From assembly GCA_964395835.1 (NCBI GenBank), contig CAYNBJ010000003.1, positions 1-64,000 of the forward strand: a DNA stretch of 64,000 bases, given 5' to 3'. Each line of letters begins with the position of its first letter. Position 1 is the first letter of the stretch. The notes beneath the pieces are model-generated. The model did no database searches. It worked only from the letters and a program-made list of their open reading frames with translations, and had not been told where the DNA came from. Made by a program: the position numbers and the translations under genes. This DNA is from LLD-282 sp964395835. GTDB taxonomy: Bacteria; Pseudomonadota; Gammaproteobacteria; Berkiellales; Berkiellaceae. Of the stretch, positions 52,194 through 61,413 are shown in pieces.

Positions 52194-53579
52194 ATGTCTT
52201 TGTTTGGCACTGATGGAATTCGAGGATTGGTAGGATTCTATCCTATCGATCCAAAAACTTTTCTTCATTTAGGGTGGGCGCTTGCGCAAATTGCAAAACA
52301 AGGTCGCGTTATTGTAGCAAAAGACACTCGGCTTTCTTGTTATATGCTTGAATCAGCTTTAGTTTCAGGCTTAACAGCAGCCGGTGCAGATGTTTTTCTC
52401 ACAGGGCCTCTGCCAACGCCTGCTTTAGCCGTCTTGACACAACAAATACAAGCAGAAATTGGTGTGATGATTTCTGCATCACATAATCCGTATACAGATA
52501 ATGGCATTAAACTCTTTGATGCCTATGGACATAAATTTAATGATTCTCAACAAAAAATTGTTGAAGAATATCTCAAAATTCCCTTTTCTTTAAATATTTC
52601 ACCAGGAAAAGTTTATCGGATTGACGATGCTATTGCGCGTTATCATGCACATTTGGAAAAAAAGATGCTTTTTCGGGAGCACAAAAATATTTCTTTGACT
52701 TTGGATTTAGCGAATGGAGCGGCCTATAAAATAGCTCCTCTCTTTTTTGAGCAGCGTGGGATGGCTTTGCATGTTTTACACGCCTGTCCTAATGGATTCA
52801 ATATTAACGAAAATTGTGGCGTTGTTCATCCTGAGTCTTTGGAGTCTGTTTTGCTTCAATGTCGCACAGATTTTGCAATTGCTTTTGATGGAGATGCCGA
52901 TCGTTTTGCTTTGTATATCGCAGGCGAGAAGTGCGATCCCCATTATATTTTGCTCATGTTGTATGACTTGTATAAAAGACGCTTTAATTATTCAGGTGGC
53001 ATTGTTGGAACACAATTGCATAATGGAGCTATAGAGTCGTTTTGTAAAAAACATCATATCGATTGGAAAAAAACACAAGTTGGAGATAGATTTTTACTTG
53101 AAAAATGCTTAGAAAGTGATTATTTAATAGCCGGAGAACCATCTGGTCATTATTTGTTAGCCGATAAAAGCCCTTCCTCAGATGCTTTATTAATAGCCGC
53201 ACTGTTGATTGACGATCTGATATCTGAAGAAGGAAAAAACTTAGATTGGTATAAAAAAAATGTTCCATTATGGCCGAGCTCATCGCGTTCTTTAGCAGTG
53301 TCTTCTCCAAAAGAATTTATGCAACAGCGCGATGTTTATCAAGAAATTCAAGCTTTGCCTTTACTATATCCACATTTGCGAATTTTTATTCGTCCTTCAG
53401 GAACAGAGCCTGTTTTAAGAGTCTATATTGAGGGAGAACAAAAACATCAAGAGTATGCGTTGATACATCAGCAGCTCTTAGAGAGAATTGAGTGTTTTGA
53501 ACAGAGTTTGCAAGAGCGGGATTATGGAAAAAATTGTTATTCTCAATTGGAAGCATCAATGGGTAAAAGAGTGGGCTGA
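52194..53579 (+). CDS. glmM: phosphoglucosamine mutase
   Basis: Converts glucosamine-6-phosphate to glucosamine-1-phosphate for peptidoglycan and LPS. 461 residues against about 445 in E. coli. FGTDGIRG opens the protein, the phosphoserine loop is MISASHNPYTDNGIK, the metal site FDGDADRFA, and the phosphate-binding RPSGTEPVLRVY is near the end. AAAGGAG precedes the start. The C-terminal excess overlaps the start of tpiA by 56 bases in another frame. Confidence 0.95.
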   Translation: MSLFGTDGIRGLVGFYPIDPKTFLHLGWALAQIAKQGRVIVAKDTRLSCYMLESALVSGLTAAGADVFLTGPLPTPALAVLTQQIQAEIGVMISASHNPYTDNGIKLFDAYGHKFNDSQQKIVEEYLKIPFSLNISPGKVYRIDDAIARYHAHLEKKMLFREHKNISLTLDLANGAAYKIAPLFFEQRGMALHVLHACPNGFNINENCGVVHPESLESVLLQCRTDFAIAFDGDADRFALYIAGEKCDPHYILLMLYDLYKRRFNYSGGIVGTQLHNGAIESFCKKHHIDWKKTQVGDRFLLEKCLESDYLIAGEPSGHYLLADKSPSSDALLIAALLIDDLISEEGKNLDWYKKNVPLWPSSSRSLAVSSPKEFMQQRDVYQEIQALPLLYPHLRIFIRPSGTEPVLRVYIEGEQKHQEYALIHQQLLERIECFEQSLQERDYGKNCYSQLEASMGKRVG

Positions 53580-54285
53580 ATTTGTTCGCTTGCTGTTAGA
53601 GTACCCTCAGATTTATCTCGCACCACCGCTCCCTTTAGTGGGATTATGTGCTCAAAATGTGCCAGGTGCTATTTTGTCTCCCGGTCTGACTTGTCATGCT
53701 ATCGGATCGTTTACTGGAGCATATGGTCCAGAATATTTGAAGTGCCTGGGGGTTTCTAAAATTCTTCTCGGGCATAAAGAGCAACGAGTACATACCTCAC
53801 TTGCTCTATTAAAAGAGCAAATTCTTTTGGCGCTTGAGTGCCAGATCGAAATTTATTTTTGCCTGGGTGAAGAGCATCAGGAAAATTGGATTGAGGAACT
53901 GCAAAATGACATTGATTTTCTACACAGCTGTTGCCATACAGGACGCTGTCATATTATTTATGAACCTTTGTGGGCTGTGGGATCAGATCTGAGCATTTCT
54001 CTTTTAGATTTGGAAAAGAGAATTTTGTACATAAAGAAAATGTTTTCCCGATCTGGGGATGTTTTTTATGGCGGAAATGTGCAATTAGAACATCTTGATC
54101 ACATGTTAGCATCTTTAGATATTCGGGGCGTGATTTTAGGCAGAGCATCTTTAAATTATCAAAAATTCTCTCAGTATTTAGAACATTCGAAAATTTTTTG
54201 CGCGAGGGGGGACTCGAACCCCCACGGCTTGCGCCACAGCGCCCTCAACGCTGCGTGTCTACCAATTCCACCACTCTCGCTATAA
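53524..54285 (+). CDS. tpiA: triosephosphate isomerase, divergent, reading into antisense tRNA-Leu
   Basis: Interconverts dihydroxyacetone phosphate and glyceraldehyde-3-phosphate. 253 residues from 53524. The catalytic residues are kept: Lys in NWKHQW, His in LLGHKEQR, Glu in YEPLWAVG. Several phosphate-loop positions differ from the family: GHSERR reads GHKEQR, YGGSV reads YGGNV, and the GGAS motif reads GRAS. The final 28 or so codons (from CARGDSNPHG onward) are the antisense of the tRNA-Leu gene at 54199-54280, and the stop is reached only beyond it. The original C-terminus has probably been replaced. It overlaps glmM at its start. Confidence 0.85.
   Translation: MEKIVILNWKHQWVKEWAEFVRLLLEYPQIYLAPPLPLVGLCAQNVPGAILSPGLTCHAIGSFTGAYGPEYLKCLGVSKILLGHKEQRVHTSLALLKEQILLALECQIEIYFCLGEEHQENWIEELQNDIDFLHSCCHTGRCHIIYEPLWAVGSDLSISLLDLEKRILYIKKMFSRSGDVFYGGNVQLEHLDHMLASLDIRGVILGRASLNYQKFSQYLEHSKIFCARGDSNPHGLRHSALNAACLPIPPLSL
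54199..54280 (-). tRNA. tRNA-Leu (anticodon GAG)
   Basis: A class II tRNA on the minus strand: 5' acceptor GCGAGAG, anticodon loop TTGAGGG, long variable arm, T stem GGGGG/CCCCC with loop TTCGAGT, discriminator A, no encoded CCA. The 3' acceptor strand is CTCGCGC, so position 4 (A) faces G at 69, a mismatch. It corresponds to E. coli leuU, which also adjoins secG, but both are inverted here. Confidence 0.93.
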
Positions 54286-54317
54286 CAAGACTATAGTATC
54301 GTTATTTTTTTAAAAAT

Positions 54318-54626
54318 TCAAGAACTCTCATTTTTGATCGGGGTCTCTTTGGTAGAGAATGTGTTTTTTGTATATACAGGAATGTTTGATGTAGCTTGTG
54401 TTTTTTCATAGCGACTTTGATGTACAGCGTATTTTAAAATCGCTAGTGCAAAAAAGATACCAATTCCGTAAAATGTTACACTATATAAAAAATGTTTGTT
54501 CCCTGCTCCTCCAAAATATGAGCTCGATCCCTTGGACTGATCGGATCGATAATGCTGTAAAAGTACAGATCCAATCAAAACAAAACAGACACAAACATAA
54601 AAAAATGATAAAAGATTATCAATCAT
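54318..54626 (-). CDS. secG: preprotein translocase subunit SecG
   Basis: A small subunit of the SecYEG export channel. 102 residues from the ATG at 54626; the longer frame would begin with TTG at 54644. Two membrane helices flank a cytoplasmic loop with LLQHYRSDQSKGSSSYFGGAG, matching the family's LLQxGKGAxxGxxFG segment. The C-terminal tail is polar. It lies on the minus strand between tRNA-Leu and nuoA, whereas in relatives it points the same way as nuoA. Confidence 0.85.
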   Translation of the reverse strand: MIDNLLSFFYVCVCFVLIGSVLLQHYRSDQSKGSSSYFGGAGNKHFLYSVTFYGIGIFFALAILKYAVHQSRYEKTQATSNIPVYTKNTFSTKETPIKNESS

Positions 54627-54731
54627 AATCACAACGCAATACAAAATGGATGGACAAGAGTATATCTTGTTTTAGCGTGATAATCATTAAAAATTCCTAT
54701 ATAAAATTGACCTCACAACTGTTCTTCTAAT

Positions 54732-54760
54732 TTGATCTTCTTGAGAGTTTGAACTATCAC
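54732..54760 (+). promoter_or_regulatory. candidate promoter of the nuo operon
   Basis: TTGATC at 54732-54737 and TATCAC at 54755-54760 with a 17-base spacer, 37 bases before nuoA in the secG-nuoA divergent region. Each box matches four of six consensus bases. Confidence 0.35.
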
Positions 54761-54797
54761 TACTCCAATATGCTTATGAATTTATAAAGAGTATTGC

Positions 54798-55184
54798 ATG
54801 TTCTGGGATTATGTGTTTAGCCATTGGCCACCCATAGTATATGGATTTATGGCGATTTCTGTAGGTGTTGTCCCGTATTTTCTTTCTTATTTGTTACATT
54901 TCTATCAAAAAAAATATTCATCTCGCTCTTTATCTCCTTATGAATGCGGTTTCGAGCCCATAGAAACTCAGCAGGCAAATTTTCATATTTCTTTTTATGC
55001 TGTCGCTTTAAGTTTTATTGTTTTCGATTTGGAAATGTTGTTTTTAATTCCGTGGGCCTGCTCTCTTCAACAACATCAATCCTTCGATATTCTTATTGGC
55101 GGTCTACTCTTTCTTTGTTTTTTATTAGTGGGTTTATATTATGAATATGATCAAGGAGTATTAGGTCATGACACCAACACCTGA
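54798..55184 (+). CDS. nuoA: NADH-quinone oxidoreductase subunit A
   Basis: A membrane subunit at the junction of the two arms of complex I. 128 residues, three helices. The loop after helix 1 holds YECGFEPIE with its conserved cysteine, followed by FHISFYAVALSFIVFDLEM. It opens the nuo operon and overlaps nuoB by 17 bases. Confidence 0.95.
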   Translation: MFWDYVFSHWPPIVYGFMAISVGVVPYFLSYLLHFYQKKYSSRSLSPYECGFEPIETQQANFHISFYAVALSFIVFDLEMLFLIPWACSLQQHQSFDILIGGLLFLCFLLVGLYYEYDQGVLGHDTNT

Positions 55185-55662
55185 ATCATCTGCTTCAGGA
55201 TATCTATTGACAACTTTAGATGATCTGATTCGATGGTCTCAATCTCAATCCTTATGGCCTATGACTTTTGGGCTTGCTTGTTGCGCTGTTGAAATGATGC
55301 ATGCAGGTGCATCTCGATGGGATTTAGATCGTTTTGGTGTCATGTTTAGACCAAGTCCTAGACAAGCAGATGTGATGATTATTGCGGGAACATTATGTAA
55401 TAAAATGGCCCCTGCTTTGCGTCAAGTCTATGATCAAATGTTGTTTCCTAAATGGGTCATTTCTATGGGATCCTGCGCAAACGGAGGAGGATACTATCAT
55501 TATAGTTACAGCGTAGTGCGCGGAGCAGATCGAATAGTACCAGTTGATATTTATGTACCTGGTTGTCCACCAACAGCCGAAGCTTTAATTTATGGGATCT
55601 TGCAGTTGCAAAAAAAAATCATCGAACATCGCGGATTAGATACGCATAAGGTACAGATATGA
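55168..55662 (+). CDS. nuoB: NADH-quinone oxidoreductase subunit B
   Basis: Carries iron-sulfur cluster N2, which passes electrons to quinone. 164 residues with the adjacent cysteines LACCAVEM, then GSCANGGG and PGCPPTAEAL, the four ligands of N2. It overlaps nuoA upstream and nuoC by four bases downstream. Confidence 0.97.
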   Translation: MTPTPESSASGYLLTTLDDLIRWSQSQSLWPMTFGLACCAVEMMHAGASRWDLDRFGVMFRPSPRQADVMIIAGTLCNKMAPALRQVYDQMLFPKWVISMGSCANGGGYYHYSYSVVRGADRIVPVDIYVPGCPPTAEALIYGILQLQKKIIEHRGLDTHKVQI

Positions 55663-56321
55663 GGTCGATCATATTAGAGATTTTAAAAAATTTATCTCAA
55701 CCTTATCGCGATATTCCTAGTTTGGATATGGATTTTTTTGAGATTGATTTAAATGATTATCTATCTTTTTATTTGCAGGTGCGGCACTTGTTTGAGCAAT
55801 TCACAGATCTGACAGTTGTAGATTATTTATCCTATGGTGTGAGCGATTGGAACACAAAAAATTCTACTTCCACAGGATTTTCACGGGCAAAAAGAAAGAA
55901 TTTATTTGCAGATACAGAGACACTGAATAAACGATTTAAAATTGTTGTTCATTTGCTGAGTTTGAAAAACAACTTTCGTATTCGTGTAGCCACTTATTGT
56001 GATTCTAAAATTATTTTTCCATCCTTGACACAGTTATGGCCTGCGGCGAATTGGTATGAGCGAGAGGCATTTGATATGTTCGGCATTATCTTTCAAAATC
56101 ATCCTGATTTGCGAAGGCTGTTAACAGATTATGGTTTCAACGGATATCCTTTTCGAAAAGACTTTCCAGTTATTGGACATGATCAAATCATTTTTGATCA
56201 TGCTCAAGGTCAATGTATTCGTGAGCCTGTGGATATTTCTTCGAGAGAAGTTGTGCCTAGGATTATTCGTAAAATTGACCAAGAAGTTGCTAAGAAAGGT
56301 GAGCATAATGAATCGAAATGA
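55659..56321 (+). CDS. nuoC: NADH-quinone oxidoreductase subunit C
   Basis: The 30-kDa subunit of the peripheral arm. 220 residues; the conserved region is WPAANWYEREAFDMFGIIF, followed by HPDLRRLLTDYGFNGYPFRKDFP (quoted by its ends: HPDLRRLL and FRKDFP). It is separate from nuoD, unlike the fused nuoCD of enterics. Its end overlaps the nuoD start by 14 bases. Confidence 0.96.
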   Translation: MRSIILEILKNLSQPYRDIPSLDMDFFEIDLNDYLSFYLQVRHLFEQFTDLTVVDYLSYGVSDWNTKNSTSTGFSRAKRKNLFADTETLNKRFKIVVHLLSLKNNFRIRVATYCDSKIIFPSLTQLWPAANWYEREAFDMFGIIFQNHPDLRRLLTDYGFNGYPFRKDFPVIGHDQIIFDHAQGQCIREPVDISSREVVPRIIRKIDQEVAKKGEHNESK

Positions 56322-57567
56322 TAAAAAGCCATACGTTTTAAACTTTGGTCCACAACATCCCGCTGCACATGGAGTTTTACGACTTTTGATAGAAATGCAA
56401 GGAGAGAGGGTTGTTGATATTGATACCCATATCGGACTTCTTCACAGGGGAACAGAAAAACTTATTGAGCATAGAACATACCAACAATCTATAGGTTATA
56501 TGGATCGTTTGGATTATGTTTCTATGCTTTGTAATGAGCATGCCTATGTCTTGTGCCTGGAAAAGGCACTACATATTGATCCCCCTAAAAGAGCGCAATA
56601 TATTCGTGTTCTTTTTGATGAGATTACCCGCCTTTTAAATCATCTTTTATGGCTCGGGGCACATGGACTTGATGTCGGAGCGATGAGTATCTTTCTGTAT
56701 TGTTTTCATGCAAGAGAAACACTAATGGATTGTTACGAAGCTGTTAGCGGATCAAGAATGCATGCAACATACTATCGACCTGGAGGGGTGCATCGAGATT
56801 TGCCTCAAAAAATGCCTCTGTATAAAAAATCCCCAGGGCAAAGTGATCAAGATTTGCAGCGACTGAATCAGGATCGCGGTGGATCGATGATAGATTTTTT
56901 AGAGTCGTTTCTGGAAAGATTTCCACAAACGCTTTCTTTATGTGAAAACTTGCTCCATGAAAATAGAATTTGGAAACAGCGTTTAGAAAATATAGGTATT
57001 TTAAATTTAGAAGATGCGTTGTCTTATGGGTGCTCTGGCCCCATCCTCAGAGCAAGTGGATATCAGTGGGATTTGAGGAAAAATCAGCCATATTCTGTTT
57101 ATCCAGAGTTGGATTTTGATGTTCCTGTGCGAACTCAAGGTGACTGTTATGCTCGCTATGAAGTGAGAATTCAAGAGATGAAAGAGTCTATGAGACTGAT
57201 CTCTCAATGCTTGGAGTGGCTGAAGAAAAATCCAGGTTCTATCATGATTGATAACTATAAATTGACTCCTCCTCCTTATGAAAAAGCACAAGTGCATATG
57301 GAAGAAATGATTCATCATTTTAAATTTTATAGTGAGGGATACAGCGTTCCTCCTTGTGAACTATACACAGCAATTGAGCATCCCAAGGGAGAGTTTGGCG
57401 TTTATCTCTGTTCAGATGGGGCTAATAAGCCGTATCGATTAAAAATTCGTGCAGCTGGTTACCCGCATCTTGCAATCTTATCAAAATTAGCCAAAGGACA
57501 TCTCTTAGCAGATGTCGTGACTCTCATAGGCTCGTTAGATATCGTTTTTGGAGAGATCGATCGATGA
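56308..57567 (+). CDS. nuoD: NADH-quinone oxidoreductase subunit D
   Basis: The 49-kDa subunit, forming the quinone site with NuoB. 419 residues from 56308, which has AAGGTGA upstream; a longer frame from 56131 lies inside nuoC. It opens with NFGPQHPAAHGVLRL, then HIGLLHRGTEKL, and ends in DIVFGEIDR. It overlaps nuoE by four bases. This subunit is the target of the NDUFAF7 relative in mitochondria. Confidence 0.97.
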   Translation: MNRNDKKPYVLNFGPQHPAAHGVLRLLIEMQGERVVDIDTHIGLLHRGTEKLIEHRTYQQSIGYMDRLDYVSMLCNEHAYVLCLEKALHIDPPKRAQYIRVLFDEITRLLNHLLWLGAHGLDVGAMSIFLYCFHARETLMDCYEAVSGSRMHATYYRPGGVHRDLPQKMPLYKKSPGQSDQDLQRLNQDRGGSMIDFLESFLERFPQTLSLCENLLHENRIWKQRLENIGILNLEDALSYGCSGPILRASGYQWDLRKNQPYSVYPELDFDVPVRTQGDCYARYEVRIQEMKESMRLISQCLEWLKKNPGSIMIDNYKLTPPPYEKAQVHMEEMIHHFKFYSEGYSVPPCELYTAIEHPKGEFGVYLCSDGANKPYRLKIRAAGYPHLAILSKLAKGHLLADVVTLIGSLDIVFGEIDR

Positions 57568-58061
57568 ATACATACATAGACATGCATAGAGAGCTAGAGA
57601 AAACGTTCGAAGATCACAAAGAACATTATCCAAAAGATCATGGGCGTGCGACCATCAAAAGCCTCTTAAGAGTTGCTCAGGAAATTCAGGGATATGTCTC
57701 TGCTGAAGCTGTAAAATCCATTAGCCAGATCTTAAATTTGACTGAATCAGAAGTTTATGAGGTGGCCTCTTTTTATTCTTTATATGATCTGAGCCCAGTA
57801 GGAAAATTTAAAATTGCTCTTTGTACTAATGTTTCTTGTTATTTAAGAGGCTCTGAACAGCTTCAAGATTGCCTAAAAAGAAAATTAAAAATTGATTTTG
57901 GCCAAACGACTGAAGACGGGATTTTTACACTGAAAGAAGTGGAGTGCCTGGCTGCTTGCGCCCAAGCTCCTGTTTTACAAATTAATGGTTCTTATTGGGA
58001 AAATGTGGATGAGGCTTCTCTATCAGAATGGATAGAACATCCTAAGGATCTAAAAAAATGA
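57564..58061 (+). CDS. nuoE: NADH-quinone oxidoreductase subunit E
   Basis: The 24-kDa subunit with the [2Fe-2S] cluster N1a. 165 residues with the ligands CTNVSC and CLAACAQAP, and the family's VASFYSLY. Both ends overlap neighbours by four bases. Confidence 0.95.
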   Translation: MNTYIDMHRELEKTFEDHKEHYPKDHGRATIKSLLRVAQEIQGYVSAEAVKSISQILNLTESEVYEVASFYSLYDLSPVGKFKIALCTNVSCYLRGSEQLQDCLKRKLKIDFGQTTEDGIFTLKEVECLAACAQAPVLQINGSYWENVDEASLSEWIEHPKDLKK

Positions 58062-59320
58062 AACAATATACCGTTTGTTTAAGAACACGAGATCTGGATA
58101 ATCCCTCTTCTTATTCTACCTATCGATCTATAGGTGGATATAGCAGTTGGGAGCGAGTGATTTCAGGAACGCTGGATGCAAAAAGTATTATTGAAGAAGT
58201 AAAAAAATCTCAATTAAGAGGTCGTGGAGGAGCAGGATTTCCTACAGGATTGAAATGGACCTTCATGCCGAAAACTATTTCCAAACCGATCTATGCTATT
58301 TGTAATGCTGATGAAAGTGAACCTGGAGCTTTCAAAGATCGAGAAATTTTAAAATACAATCCTCATCAGCTTATTGAGGGCATGGCATTAGGTGCTTATG
58401 CTATTGGCGCACAAGTCGCATATTGTTATATTCGTGGTGAATTTGCACAGGAAGGTTTTAAGATATTTTCACGAGCACTCAAAGAGGCTTACGAAAATCA
58501 TTTACTTGGAAAAAAAATTATCGGAAATCTTTATTCTTTAGATATTTATCCTGTTTTAGGCGCAGGTGCTTATGTCTGTGGAGAGGAAACAGCATTAATG
58601 GAATCACTCGAAGGTAAAAAAGGATGGCCACGATATAAGCCACCATTCCCTGCGAATTACGGTCTTTTTGGATCGCCAACCAATATCAATAATGTTGAAA
58701 CTTATACAACAGTGCCCTTTATTATAGAAAAAGGGGGAGACTATTTTTCATCCTTAGGAGTAGGAAAAAGTGGCGGGGTCAAAATTTTTAGCATTTCAGG
58801 TCACGTGCATTGCCCAGGGAACTATGAGGTTCCATTAGGAACACCCTTTCAAACTTTGCTCCAAATGGCCGGAGGAGTTTGGAGGGGAAAGGCATTAAAA
58901 GCTATTATTCCTGGAGGCTCGTCTACACCTATTATTCCTGCACATATTGCGGACAATTTGAATATGGACTATGAATCAATTCAAGCGGCTGGATCTTTTC
59001 TCGGGTCGGGATCTGTCATTGTTCTTGATGAAGACACCGATCTTGTTGCATTGCTCGAGCGTATTAGTCTTTTTTATTATAGAGAATCATGTGGTCAGTG
59101 TAGCCCCTGTCGTGAAGGAACAGGATGGGCATGGAGACTTTTGTCTAAAATTAACAATGGTCAAGGGACTCACAACGATCTGGATAAATTGAAAAATGTG
59201 GCACAGTCTTTATCGGGAAAAACAATTTGCGCTTTAGCTGATGCTGCAGCCATGCCTATTTTGTCTTATTTAAAACATTTTTCTGCTGAATTTGAAAAAA
59301 AAATTCAAGGAGCACTATGA
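58058..59320 (+). CDS. nuoF: NADH-quinone oxidoreductase subunit F
   Basis: Binds NADH and FMN and carries [4Fe-4S] cluster N3. 420 residues: the dinucleotide site GRGGAGFPTGLKW, CNADESEPGAFKDR, GAGAYVCGEETAL, and the cluster ligands ESCGQCSPCREGTGW. It overlaps nuoE and nuoG by four bases. Confidence 0.97.
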   Translation: MKQYTVCLRTRDLDNPSSYSTYRSIGGYSSWERVISGTLDAKSIIEEVKKSQLRGRGGAGFPTGLKWTFMPKTISKPIYAICNADESEPGAFKDREILKYNPHQLIEGMALGAYAIGAQVAYCYIRGEFAQEGFKIFSRALKEAYENHLLGKKIIGNLYSLDIYPVLGAGAYVCGEETALMESLEGKKGWPRYKPPFPANYGLFGSPTNINNVETYTTVPFIIEKGGDYFSSLGVGKSGGVKIFSISGHVHCPGNYEVPLGTPFQTLLQMAGGVWRGKALKAIIPGGSSTPIIPAHIADNLNMDYESIQAAGSFLGSGSVIVLDEDTDLVALLERISLFYYRESCGQCSPCREGTGWAWRLLSKINNGQGTHNDLDKLKNVAQSLSGKTICALADAAAMPILSYLKHFSAEFEKKIQGAL

Positions 59321-61413
59321 TTCGTTTTAAAATTAATGGTGCTCTTTTCGAAGAGCCAGAAGGTCTAACAATTATTGAGGCTGCTGATAGAAATGGTATT
59401 CATATTCCCAGATTTTGCTATCATCCTAAGCTGTCAATTGCTGCTAATTGTAGAATGTGTTTAGTGAGTACGAGTACGAGTCCAAAGCCTCTTCCTGCAT
59501 GTGTGACTCCCCTCCAAGAGGGAATGGAGATTTTTACAGAAAATTCAAAAACTCAAAATATGCAAAAGGAAGTTTTAGAATTCCTTTTGATTAATCACCC
59601 GCTGGATTGCCCTGTTTGTGATCAGGCAGGTGAATGCGAATTGCAAGATATGACCCTGACTCATGGTGCTGTTGAAAGTCATTTTCATGAACATAAACGC
59701 GAGGTTCCAAATCCAAATTTAGGACCCTTAGTGGCTACAGAAATGAATCGTTGCATTCATTGTACTCGGTGTGTTCGTTTTGGACAGGAAATTGCAGGCA
59801 AAAAAGAGATCGGGATGTTTTCTAGAGGTGAGCGCTCTTATATTGCAACATATAATAATCAATCTTTAGAATCGAGCTTGGCTGGTAATATTATCGATTT
59901 ATGCCCAGTTGGAGCCCTGACTTCGAAGCCTTCTCGTTATCGTGGAAGAAGCTGGCAATATGAAGCGTATCGTACAGTGTCTTTTCATGATGGTTTACGT
60001 TCACGGCTCATGATTCATTGTTATCAGAACGAGATCCGTAGAATTACATCGGTAGGAGAATTGCAAACATCTGATTATTGGCTCAGTGATCGCGATCGTT
60101 TCGGAATTCCGTCTTATCCTGAGTATTCTAGATTGGTTGAAAAAATCACTCATTCTGCTTCTCCTGCGCAAGAAGAAGATTTTTATGGTTTTATAAAAAA
60201 ATTGACACTGCATGATAAGCGTATAGATTGTATTGTTCCACCTTTTATTTCATATACAGAGTATAACTGTTTAAAAAATTTGATGCTTTCTCTCAATCTC
60301 GATGCTCGTATTCTGTGTAGTGGGATGAATTTGCAATACAAGGATGCGCATATCACGTGGGACAAAACACAAGCAGACACTCTGATTGTGATTGGGTCTT
60401 TTTTAGAGAGTCATTTTACAAATTTGTATGTTGAAATCAGAAACTTTCTGGGAGAGCAGCACCATAGACATGTATATCATATTGCGTTTTATCATGAGTC
60501 TGTTTTTTCTCAGAGATATGATTGTATCCTCAGTTCACCACAAGAGTATTTAGACCATCTCAAAGCATTGATTGTCAGTTTAGATGATCGCAAAATACAC
60601 ATTGTACTTTGTCAACAATTATTCGCTCAATCGTCAATAGAGCAATCACTTGTTGATTGGATGGAAGAAAATCATATTCATTATTATTTAGTCCGAGAGC
60701 AGGCTCCTTATGATGCTGATATGATCTATGATGCATGGGATGGTCATGATGCGGCAGATCTTGTCCTGACTTTGCATATAGAGCAAAAAGATCTTGGTTA
60801 TCATCCCAAAGCGCTCAATTTAATTCAAAAGGCAAAAGCTATACTTTGCTTAACTTCTTATTTTGCGGAATGGGATAAAGATTTGCCAGTGACTCAATGG
60901 CCTTGCCGTTCTCCATGGGAAGGTGCTTTTAGCTATAAGACTTTTTGGCAGGAAGAAAAAGTTTTGATTGAGCCCTTGCCCCTTCAATCAGCTTTGCATT
61001 CTGCAATTAATTTACAAGAATTTTTCAACATCAGTTCTGCAGGTAGCCCTTCCCAAGTGCAAAAGATTTCAACATTGCAGTCTGATCATGCGTGTACTGA
61101 AGTTGAGACGGGGAACATTCGGCTTTTGGTTTTGAAAAATCCAGCTCAAAATAATATGTTTATTCGGCGTGCATTGCCCTTTTTAAAAACACCGGTGATT
61201 TGTCAGCAACAAGGTGTCTGGGTATCTCCTGATTTGGCTGCACTCATTCAAAATGATTATTTCCTTTTTAAGCAACCAGGAGAAATGACAATACAATTGG
61301 CTGCTCAGGTGCGTCCTGAATTGGCACCTCAAACTATCATATTATGGGACGACATGTTCCAAAAAGCTTTATCAATAAAGAAATTTATCTATTCATTGGA
61401 GGATTTGCTATGA
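59317..61413 (+). CDS. nuoG: NADH-quinone oxidoreductase subunit G
   Basis: The 75-kDa subunit of the electron-input module. 698 residues: a ferredoxin-like start with CYHPKLSIAANCRMC, CPVCDQAGECELQDM, then CIHCTRCVRFGQEI with later Cys in IDLCPVGAL. The remaining 450 residues form a degenerate molybdopterin-type domain, shorter than in E. coli (908) and near the mitochondrial length. It overlaps nuoH by four bases. Confidence 0.95.
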   Translation: MIRFKINGALFEEPEGLTIIEAADRNGIHIPRFCYHPKLSIAANCRMCLVSTSTSPKPLPACVTPLQEGMEIFTENSKTQNMQKEVLEFLLINHPLDCPVCDQAGECELQDMTLTHGAVESHFHEHKREVPNPNLGPLVATEMNRCIHCTRCVRFGQEIAGKKEIGMFSRGERSYIATYNNQSLESSLAGNIIDLCPVGALTSKPSRYRGRSWQYEAYRTVSFHDGLRSRLMIHCYQNEIRRITSVGELQTSDYWLSDRDRFGIPSYPEYSRLVEKITHSASPAQEEDFYGFIKKLTLHDKRIDCIVPPFISYTEYNCLKNLMLSLNLDARILCSGMNLQYKDAHITWDKTQADTLIVIGSFLESHFTNLYVEIRNFLGEQHHRHVYHIAFYHESVFSQRYDCILSSPQEYLDHLKALIVSLDDRKIHIVLCQQLFAQSSIEQSLVDWMEENHIHYYLVREQAPYDADMIYDAWDGHDAADLVLTLHIEQKDLGYHPKALNLIQKAKAILCLTSYFAEWDKDLPVTQWPCRSPWEGAFSYKTFWQEEKVLIEPLPLQSALHSAINLQEFFNISSAGSPSQVQKISTLQSDHACTEVETGNIRLLVLKNPAQNNMFIRRALPFLKTPVICQQQGVWVSPDLAALIQNDYFLFKQPGEMTIQLAAQVRPELAPQTIILWDDMFQKALSIKKFIYSLEDLL

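Noticed and set aside
56131..56307. A 59-residue N-terminal extension of nuoD, giving a nuoC-nuoD overlap of 191 bases
   Set aside because: The extension is nuoC sequence in another frame; the ATG at 56308 has a ribosome site and gives the standard NuoD start.
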